Positions 1-4,500 of a DNA stretch of 9,517 nt are shown piece after piece (the stretch's first letter is position 1; each line of letters starts with the position of its first letter). This DNA comes from Planctomycetota bacterium (GTDB taxonomy: Bacteria > Planctomycetota > Phycisphaerae > Sedimentisphaerales > Anaerohalosphaeraceae), in contig JAGHBX010000560.1 of assembly GCA_021160785.1 (NCBI GenBank), positions 1-9,517 on the forward strand, written 5' to 3'. The translations under genes were made by a program, and so were the position numbers. The notes beneath the pieces are model-generated. The model was not told the DNA's origin. It did not search any database and saw only the letters and a list, made by a program, of their open reading frames with translations.

Positions 1-480
1 CATGGTGCGGATTGTCATACAGCCGCCAGTAAACTTCTTCCTCCTTCAGCGTGCGGTGAAAACGCTCCAACAAACCAAGCTGCGTAGGTGTGCGATACTG
101 AATACGAACATGCGAATACAAATCCTTAATGTGGCGACGAAACTTCCCGGCAATAAAAGTCGGGCCGTTGTCGGTAACCAGAAAAGGTATTTTCTCCAAC
201 CGCCCGTGAAGCCTCTCGGCCTCAGCCCGGGCAAGGTCTATCGCAAAGTTTGCATTGGCTGCACTGTAGCTGTCGGTAAGGTAGCAGGCTAACAGATATC
301 GTGAGTAATAATCTATTACCGTCGCCGCATACCACCAGCCGTAACCCGCCATATAGACATAAGTTACATCCATCTGCCAAAGCTCGTTGGGGCCCTTGGG
401 AAGCAATTCATAAAGCTTTGAAGGCTTTGTTCGGCTTTCGAGCAAACGTTGCTTTGCGACAACTGTAGTTTCGGCATAAT
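1..480 (-). pseudogene. Partial transposase with integrase core (D,D,E), N-terminus missing, C-terminus off window
   Basis: This is the remnant of a DDE transposase of the retroviral-integrase (rve) type used by IS3/IS481-like elements; an intact enzyme would cut and join element ends. Read leftward, the frame gives an ELWQMDVTYVY block with the first catalytic Asp at 368-370, then TDNGPTF with the second Asp at 170-172, then GLLERFHRTLKEEEVYW with the catalytic Glu at 65-67. The Asp-to-Glu distance is about 35 residues, as expected for D,D(35)E. The frame stays open up to a TAA at 527-529, but the first in-frame ATG is the Met just before the first catalytic Asp. The helix-turn-helix N-terminal part expected of such proteins is therefore absent. 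The C-terminus continues beyond position 1. All three catalytic residues survive, so this is a truncation rather than random decay. The exact right boundary against the araC gene is not visible. Confidence 0.85.
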
Positions 481-482
481 TA
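454..482 (+). promoter_or_regulatory. Possible sigma-70 promoter for the AraC gene, inside the transposase remnant
   Basis: TTGCGA at 454-459 and TAATTA at 477-482 are separated by 17 bp, which would start transcription near 489. That lies only about ten bases before the AraC ATG at 499, giving an almost leaderless message; no Shine-Dalgarno sequence precedes that ATG. The -35 box lies in DNA that is antisense to the transposase remnant. The match is modest and there is no independent support. Confidence 0.3.
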
Positions 483-498
483 CAACTTTTTTCTTTGA

Positions 499-1413
499 AT
501 GAATATGGATAGAACAGACTGGTTTTTTAATTACCTTCCCGTTACCGACGAAGCGATCAAGCAGGGGTTATATGTCACCAGCGTGGGTTGCCAGCGAACA
601 AGGCCGGGTGAGCATTTCCCCCCGCGGCAGCACCCGCTGGCCTACCACTTCCACTGGGAGGCGGGACGGACCTTGCCCGAGTTTGCGATAGTGCTCTTCA
701 CCGAAGGACAGGGCCAATTCGAGTCCGCAATCGCCGGCGAGCAGACGATATATCTGGACAACATCGTCATTATCACGCCCGGCCAATGGCACCGGTACCG
801 CCCCGATCCGGCAACGGGCTATGTGGAACGCTGGATTTGCTTCAACGGAGAAACACCTCATGACTTGCTTGACTGCGGGCTGCTTGACCCGGTGGATACG
901 GTAATGCGCGTGTCGCAGCCGGAGGCGCTTGTGGCACAATTTGACCGCATGCTGGATAACGTCCATAATCAGCCGGGCATCAACTCGATTGCCCTGACAC
1001 ATCACGCCCTGGCGTTGCTTGGAATGACGCTCACAATCACTGACCGGCAGCAGGATCGTGTCCACACACCCTCTGTGCGTGCCAGAACAGCCGCATCCGA
1101 TCCGTTGGTCTCGCAGGCCCTGGACATTATCTGGACCTACTGCCATGGTACACTGACCGTAGCCAAGATCGTGGATCAATTGGCAACAACGCGCCGCACA
1201 CTGGAAAGACGTTTCCGGGCCTCGTTGGGACGGAGTATTCTCGACGAGATAAACCACTGTCACCTCGGTCGCGCCAAACGCCTCTTGAGCGAGACAGGCC
1301 TGATCCTCAAACGTGTAGCGTACCTTTCAGGCTTCTCGTGTCCGGACCGAATGCGATTGGCCTTTCTAAGGTACATGAATCTCACGCCCACCCAGTATCG
1401 ACATAAGACGTGA
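499..1413 (+). CDS. AraC-family transcriptional regulator
   Basis: A 304-residue cytoplasmic DNA-binding regulator, normal length for AraC proteins that sense a small ligand. The N-terminal half (about residues 40-120) is an arabinose-binding cupin: the stretches FAIVLFTEGQGQFES and PGQWHRYRPDPATGYVERWI match the usual signature. The C-terminal 100 residues (about 203-304) carry the two helix-turn-helix units. The first is TVAKIVDQLATTRRTLERRF; the second is VAYLSGFSCPDRMRLAFLRYM followed by the family ending LTPTQYR. The ligand and target genes cannot be told, because no sugar-use genes are adjacent. The start is uncertain: ATG at 499 or 505, neither with a ribosome binding site, and upstream DNA is transposase remnant, so the native leader may be lost. 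It converges on abiEii, with 75 bp between the stop codons. Confidence 0.9.
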   Translation: MNMDRTDWFFNYLPVTDEAIKQGLYVTSVGCQRTRPGEHFPPRQHPLAYHFHWEAGRTLPEFAIVLFTEGQGQFESAIAGEQTIYLDNIVIITPGQWHRYRPDPATGYVERWICFNGETPHDLLDCGLLDPVDTVMRVSQPEALVAQFDRMLDNVHNQPGINSIALTHHALALLGMTLTITDRQQDRVHTPSVRARTAASDPLVSQALDIIWTYCHGTLTVAKIVDQLATTRRTLERRFRASLGRSILDEINHCHLGRAKRLLSETGLILKRVAYLSGFSCPDRMRLAFLRYMNLTPTQYRHKT

Positions 1414-1420
1414 TGATTGG

Positions 1421-1459
1421 GGGCCCCGGACGCTTGACGTGCGAAAGCCTGACGAGCGA
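1421..1459 (+). repeat. Left copy of imperfect 39-bp inverted repeat flanking abiE
   Basis: This 39-bp stretch between the araC and abiEii stop codons matches the reverse complement of 3220-3258 at 33 of 39 positions without gaps. Shared blocks include CGGACG, GTGCGAAAGC and GAGCGA. The two copies point toward each other with the abiE operon between them. Outside the 39 bp the similarity falls away. The core resembles the conserved 16S rRNA segment near E. coli position 770, and the bases after this copy (1462-1483) also partly resemble the 16S sequence that would follow. That resemblance is judged from memory. Confidence 0.6.
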
Positions 1460-1488
1460 AGTGGATTAGGTACACCGGTAGCCGTTGG

Positions 1489-2340
1489 TCACCCTCTGAT
1501 CTTTCTAACCTGAGATAGAAACAATTCCCTGCTCCATACTTCAAGCGATGGCTGTTCAGTTACCTTAACAAACCTTCGAACGTCTTCTCGGGCCGCCGCC
1601 CAGTCAACTGAACTGACCTTGTTCTCAAGATGCTTAAGGCACCATTTCAAATCGACCTGAATATGCTCATTCTGCCAGGGGCCCTGCTGCTTCAAGGCCG
1701 AAGAAAGAAACTTATAGTTGATTCCAATATCTTGACTTGTGTACCATAGGAAATCATACCAATCTCTGCCTTTGACATATTCCCTGCATAGCAATGCGTG
1801 GAGCTTTCCCGCAAACAGACTCGGCTTATCCTGGACAGTAACAGAAGACACAAAAGGAAAATCTACATGTTTGATCTCCACCCCAGTGTACGATGGGGGA
1901 TTGGTATCGACTTCAAATTTGACACGAACCTTCTTGAGCGGTCCTGATTTATCAGCATATTGTAATTGCAGGACCTTTCCCAGGGAATCATCCTTCAGGA
2001 AGGCCTTTCTAACTGCGATATCAGTTCTTGACCGATCAGCGATCTCAACATCGTAGCCATAGGCCTTCAGTTCACCAGAAACCGCCTGGAGGTGTGGTTG
2101 CAGCGCAAATTCCCTGTTCGTCTCCTTCAGGATGAAATCCATATCCTCACTGAATCTATTCAAACCATACAAGATGCGCAGACATGTACCGCCCTGAAAG
2201 GCGGCATGTTTGAAAAAATCCGTCCTGCCCAAGGCAGCTAACGCCACCTCCTGTGTGATCTCTCTGACAGCATGTTCTTCTTCAATGCTCGAGGCGCAGT
2301 TATATGAATCTAATCTGTCCTGAATCAACTTGATGCTCAT
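1489..2340 (-). CDS. abiEii: AbiEii-type nucleotidyltransferase toxin of an AbiE toxin-antitoxin system
   Basis: Toxin half of a type IV toxin-antitoxin, abortive-infection pair; family members are nucleotidyltransferases (DUF1814/AbiEii) that stop growth when unrestrained. The 283-residue protein shows the family motifs in order. The first is GGTCLRILYGLNRFSEDMDF at residues 50-69, with the GG...S.D.D metal-binding core. The second is KFEVDTNPP at 141-149. The third is the Lys/Arg-Asp signature KLHALLCREYVKGRDWYDFLWY, about 179-200, which holds the catalytic KGRDxYD block. All key residues look intact, so an active enzyme is likely. The length is typical. The ATG overlaps the abiEi stop codon as ATGA, which implies translational coupling after the antitoxin. 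The nearest partner is abiEi immediately upstream. No terminator was found in the 75 bp before the convergent AraC gene. Confidence 0.93.
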   Translation of the reverse strand: MSIKLIQDRLDSYNCASSIEEEHAVREITQEVALAALGRTDFFKHAAFQGGTCLRILYGLNRFSEDMDFILKETNREFALQPHLQAVSGELKAYGYDVEIADRSRTDIAVRKAFLKDDSLGKVLQLQYADKSGPLKKVRVKFEVDTNPPSYTGVEIKHVDFPFVSSVTVQDKPSLFAGKLHALLCREYVKGRDWYDFLWYTSQDIGINYKFLSSALKQQGPWQNEHIQVDLKWCLKHLENKVSSVDWAAAREDVRRFVKVTEQPSLEVWSRELFLSQVRKIRG

Positions 2341-2975
2341 AGATCCAAATCCTTCCTGAGCCCTTCAAGGAATCTCTTTACCCGATAATTTGAGTAGTTG
2401 CTGATAAGACCTTCCAGCGTGTCCCGAGTAACTTGCTCGAATTCCTCGGTCTCAATGCGCAGACTCCCAACGACCGGCTCAATCCCCGTCCAGTCTTTCT
2501 TCCGAGCGTAGACATAATCTGCCAAAGCCTTCAAAGGACTCGCCATTAAGAACACGTTTCCTGATTCATCGGTAAGCCGCTTCACTTCGCTATAGAACAG
2601 ATCTTGAGGAATACGCTCATAGCTGAACAGTCCAAGAGGAGTTTTGAACTCCTTTGACTTCCTGGAAGATGCGTTGGTGATGCTGTGGACGGCCTCGGGA
2701 ATCCAGCCATGCCAACTAAGCGCCGATTCCAGGCTGACATAAGACGGCCCGTAGACGTGCTGAGCCAAGGCGTAGAGGTTCATCCCTTTCTTCTGGTATT
2801 TACGGGCAAGACAGTACAATCCCCTGCGGATGTGAATGATCTCGCCACTGGCAATCGCACGTCTGACAAGGCCATACCTTCGATCCTCACTTCCGGGAAA
2901 TAGAGTTGCCACATCCTGGCTGGTGAATTGGCTATGAGGCATTGATCCAAAAACTTGTTCAGTCAGCTTGTTCAT
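2337..2975 (-). CDS. abiEi: AbiEi-type antitoxin and transcriptional repressor
   Basis: Antitoxin of the AbiE pair; characterised members neutralise AbiEii without stable binding to it and repress their own promoter through an N-terminal winged helix. Starting at the ATG at 2973-2975 gives 212 residues. A ribosome binding site, AGGTG, lies five bases before this ATG, which is why I prefer it to an upstream start at 3056. That longer version would add 27 residues translated from the promoter and operator. Residues about 15-60 (FTSQDVATLFPG through IIHIRRGLYCLA) form the winged helix. The central block YVSLESALSWHGWIPEAV and the ASPLKALADYVY segment (about 145-157) are typical of AbiEi/DUF6088-like antitoxins. 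The gene overlaps abiEii by four bases, so the two form one operon with the antitoxin first. Confidence 0.9.
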   Translation of the reverse strand: MNKLTEQVFGSMPHSQFTSQDVATLFPGSEDRRYGLVRRAIASGEIIHIRRGLYCLARKYQKKGMNLYALAQHVYGPSYVSLESALSWHGWIPEAVHSITNASSRKSKEFKTPLGLFSYERIPQDLFYSEVKRLTDESGNVFLMASPLKALADYVYARKKDWTGIEPVVGSLRIETEEFEQVTRDTLEGLISNYSNYRVKRFLEGLRKDLDL

Positions 2976-2996
2976 ATCTTCACCTGTTATCTTGGA

Positions 2997-3021
2997 GATA
3001 CTGTCATCATATGACAGTATC
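2997..3021. promoter_or_regulatory. abiE operator, proximal: perfect 11-bp inverted repeat
   Basis: GATACTGTCAT and ATGACAGTATC are exact reverse complements separated by the 3-bp spacer CAT. The site covers the predicted abiE transcription start (about 3021) and the first 25 transcribed bases, and lies 21 bp before the abiEi start codon. A bound AbiEi here would block initiation. AbiEi proteins are known to bind paired inverted repeats at their own promoters; assignment to this protein is inference from position. Confidence 0.75.
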
Positions 3022-3027
3022 TGGCAA

Positions 3028-3056
3028 ATCATAATTATTATCGGCCAATACGGCAA
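3028..3056 (-). promoter_or_regulatory. sigma-70 promoter of the abiEi-abiEii operon
   Basis: Reading leftward, TTGCCG (3051-3056) and TATGAT (3028-3033) are separated by 17 bp. Transcription would start about 3021 and give a leader of some 45 nt before the abiEi ATG. The promoter sits between the proximal inverted repeat (2997-3021) and the distal one (3071-3089). Confidence 0.7.
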
Positions 3057-3070
3057 GAGTATTTAACAAA

Positions 3071-3092
3071 ACTGTCGAAAAATGACAGTATC
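3071..3092. promoter_or_regulatory. abiE operator, distal: second inverted repeat with the same box
   Basis: ACTGTC (3071-3076) and GACAGT (3084-3089) are reverse complements with a 7-bp spacer. The right half belongs to the box ATGACAGTATC (3082-3092), identical to the right arm of the proximal operator at 3011-3021. The identity extends imperfectly: 3011-3029 and 3082-3100 agree at 16 of 19 positions. The centres of the two inverted repeats are about 71 bp apart. Position upstream of the -35 box fits a second repressor site or DNA bending. Confidence 0.6.
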
Positions 3093-3100
3093 CAGAAAAT

Positions 3101-3357
3101 ATGTCGTCCGATATTTGCCATAGCCAATGGACTCAATATCGCCCTAACTCCTGTATCAGCAGAAGTTTACGGCTTATTTGGCCCCGGTCATCGCACGGCT
3201 TGATCGAATCACCTCCGACTCGCTCCCCACGCTTTCGCACCTCAAACGTCCGAGGCCCTTGCCGCAGCTTCCTCTGGGGCTGATCAATGCGCCGAAGCGC
3301 ACTTTCTAACCCCTGACAGTAGTTTACACCCCGAAAGGCGCTTGATCTATTGCAGCC
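3101..3357. other. Gap without an assignable gene
   Basis: I see no gene here that I can name. The minus frame is open from 3396 to a TGA at 3133-3135 (87 codons, with a Cys/His patch near its beginning and many basic residues), but it has no ATG, GTG or TTG until a GTG halfway in. The region contains the right copy of the 39-bp inverted repeat (3220-3258) and an extra TGACAGTA half-site at 3314-3321. It may be decayed mobile DNA. Confidence 0.4.
3220..3258 (-). repeat. Right copy of imperfect 39-bp inverted repeat flanking abiE
   Basis: Read on the minus strand, it matches 1421-1459 at 33 of 39 positions. It contains GAGGTGCGAAAGCGTGGGG followed by AGCGA, which looks like the universally conserved 16S rRNA stretch near E. 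coli position 770, but the bases on either side are not recognisably 16S. Together with the left copy it encloses 1,838 bp holding exactly the abiE genes, promoter and operators. Confidence 0.6.
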
Positions 3358-3386
3358 TTGACAAGTAACATGGCCGCAGATATGAT
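3358..3386 (+). promoter_or_regulatory. Near-consensus sigma-70 promoter for the small membrane ORF
   Basis: TTGACA (3358-3363), a 17-bp spacer and TATGAT (3381-3386) differ from the consensus at a single base. Transcription would start near 3393, leaving a leader of about 100 nt before the ATG at 3501. The leader holds a small hairpin, CCTGC-ATA-GCAGG, at 3429-3441. It diverges from the abiE promoter about 300 bp away. Confidence 0.65.
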
Positions 3387-3500
3387 TATTTGTGCGTTAC
3401 GAGTCCCAAAGTAGATAATTCGCAGTTTCCTGCATAGCAGGTAGTTTATCAGCTCTTGCGGTATGTGGTTTGTGGGGCAGTGCAGAAAGAGTTAGGTAGA

Positions 3501-3788
3501 ATGGTACAAGAGATTGAATGTTGTGTGCACGGTACCGAATGTGACCTCAGGAACTTTCTTTGGGACAGGATGTGCCGATTCAAGAGACTTCAAGGGTACT
3601 TGCTTTTTGTTGCCTTCTTAGGCTGCGATATTATACTTTTTCATCGCACGTTGTGGGTATGGGTATCGTGTGGGCTCCTTGCTCTGTGGGCGTTACCCTT
3701 TGTGATTGCAGCCGTAATAGCAAGGAAGCTGTACCGGTCTCAATCTAAGGGCCCGGGCGAAGAAGGGGGAACAATTGTCATGATCTGA
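3501..3788 (+). CDS. Small predicted two-TM membrane protein, hypothetical
   Basis: I do not recognise this protein. From the ATG at 3501 it has 95 residues. A TTG at 3456 in the same frame would give 110. I prefer 3501 because AGG (3495-3497) precedes it. The N-terminus is Cys-rich (IECCVHGTEC). Two hydrophobic segments follow: about residues 32-49 (YLLFVAFLGCDIILF) and 52-75 (LWVWVSCGLLALWALPFVIA), then a basic RKLYRSQSK tail, so the protein probably sits in the inner membrane as a hairpin. The gene lies behind an excellent promoter (3358-3386). Its last dozen codons run into the ISL3 remnant in a different frame, so the native C-terminus has probably been replaced by element-derived sequence. 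It could be a real gene clipped by the insertion, or a chance ORF. Confidence 0.45.
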   Translation: MVQEIECCVHGTECDLRNFLWDRMCRFKRLQGYLLFVAFLGCDIILFHRTLWVWVSCGLLALWALPFVIAAVIARKLYRSQSKGPGEEGGTIVMI

Positions 3789-4117
3789 GGGTGCTGGCCA
3801 TCGACGAAATCGCCCTCCGCAAAGGACATAACTATATGACCGTAGTCATGGATTACTTCAGCGACAGGCAGAAAGTTAAGAAGACTCTTGATGACTGGTG
3901 CGAAATGGCCAGGCAAATTGAACATCCCTCGGTGAAAGCATTTATCAAGCGTCTGCGTTTCTTCGAGTACGGCATCTTGAACCATGCCGACTACCCTATA
4001 GGAACCAGCAGACTTGAGGGAGTCAACAACAAGATTAAGGTTATCAAACGTAAAGCGTATGGTTTTCATGATTCAGAATATTTCGCATTAAAAGTAAAAC
4101 AGGCCTTCGCAGCCTGA
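3770..4117 (+). pseudogene. Internally deleted ISL3-family transposase remnant
   Basis: The frame begins in family sequence at about 3770 (CHDLRVLAIDEIALRKGH), the start of the ISL3 DDE domain. It continues to YMTVVMDYFSDR (about 3836-3868) and then jumps directly to the family C-terminus: WCEMARQIEHPSVKAF, then YGILNHADYPIGTSRLEG, then NNKIKVIKRKAYGFHD. The N-terminal zinc-binding and HTH parts are missing, and so are the roughly 200 central residues that hold the catalytic acidic residues. A full-length enzyme has around 400 residues; about 115 codons remain, without a stop. It cannot be catalytically active. No start codon of the original gene survives; a GTG at 3791 is incidental. The junction is clean and in frame, so a single deletion is more likely than gradual decay. 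Confidence 0.85.
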
Positions 4118-4126
4118 AAATCAACC

Positions 4127-4157
4127 AACTTTTTGGGAGTTGAACCTACAAAAAGTT
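4127..4157. repeat. Inverted repeat just after the ISL3 transposase stop
   Basis: AACTTTTTG (4127-4135) and CAAAAAGTT (4149-4157) are exact reverse complements with a 13-bp loop, ten bases after the transposase stop codon. It could be a hairpin near the right end of the insertion sequence. The partner left end of the element is missing, so its true terminal repeat cannot be defined. Confidence 0.4.
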
Positions 4158-4183
4158 ATACGCCATAAAAAACGTGTCAAACG

Positions 4184-4225
4184 CAAAAGAAAAAGCCTTT
4201 GTAAGCTTCTTGCTCACAAAGGCTT
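4184..4225 (-). terminator. Intrinsic terminator of the tRNA-Arg transcript
   Basis: Read leftward, ACAAAGGCTT (as AAGCCTTTGT at 4193-4202 and its partner at 4216-4225) forms a perfect 10-bp stem with a 13-nt loop. A T-rich run, TTTCTTTTGC, follows it. It begins eight bases past the tRNA 3' end. Confidence 0.75.
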
Positions 4226-4232
4226 ATCAAAG

Positions 4233-4306
4233 CGCGCCCGGCAGGACTCGAACCTGCAACCTTCGGATTCGAAGTCCGGAACTCTATCCAATTGAGCTAC
4301 GGGCGC
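4233..4306 (-). tRNA. tRNA-Arg, anticodon TCG
   Basis: The cloverleaf folds completely over 74 nt. The acceptor stem is GCGCCCG with CGGGCGC. The D arm is GCTC/GAGT. The anticodon stem is CCGGA/TCCGG around the loop CTTCGAA, so the anticodon is TCG, reading CGA arginine codons. The variable loop has 5 nt, the T stem is GCAGG/CCTGC and its loop is TTCGAGT. The discriminator base is G, and CCA is not encoded. The gene is transcribed leftward from the promoter at 4327-4355, so its 3' end faces the accessory DNA. Confidence 0.97.
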
Positions 4307-4326
4307 CGATTAGTGTATTGGGGACA

Positions 4327-4355
4327 ATTAAACAGTCCCGACGGATATCTGTCAA
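4327..4355 (-). promoter_or_regulatory. sigma-70 promoter of tRNA-Arg
   Basis: On the minus strand, TTGACA (4350-4355), 17 bp and TTTAAT (4327-4332), with a predicted start about 14 bases before the mature tRNA 5' end. GGGAC/GTCCC (4321-4325 and 4335-4339) form a small inverted repeat across the -10 box. Confidence 0.65.
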
Positions 4356-4423
4356 TCAGCGATTTGGCAACTTTGGTTTTTTTTGTAACTGTTGGTCGTA
4401 GAATATACGTTTTTGAGGGGTTG

Positions 4424-4452
4424 TTGACTTTTTGGGCGGTTTGGCGTAGTAT
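4424..4452 (+). promoter_or_regulatory. sigma-70 promoter of the phosphomannomutase gene
   Basis: TTGACT (4424-4429), 17 bp, TAGTAT (4447-4452); the expected start near 4459 leaves a leader of about 42 nt. It diverges from the tRNA promoter about 70 bp to the left. Confidence 0.6.
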
Positions 4453-4500
4453 ATTTACCTGATATCAGGATGGTTGATCACTTTTTTATTGGAGCGTGAA

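Noticed and set aside
2976..3056. Longer abiEi start adding 27 residues
   Set aside because: The extension would be translated from the operator and promoter, while the ATG at 2975 has AGGTG five bases upstream.
3101..3283. Plus-strand 60-codon frame after the abiE operators
   Set aside because: Low-complexity Ser/Arg/Pro composition, no ribosome binding site and no similarity that I recognise.
3400..4306. Attachment-site duplication of the tRNA-Arg 3' end
   Set aside because: I looked for a second copy of the T-arm and acceptor sequence in the accessory part and found none; any partner would be outside the window.
4174..4401. Plus-strand open frame across the tRNA gene
   Set aside because: It reads through the reverse complement of tRNA-Arg and its terminator; the tRNA explains the sequence completely.
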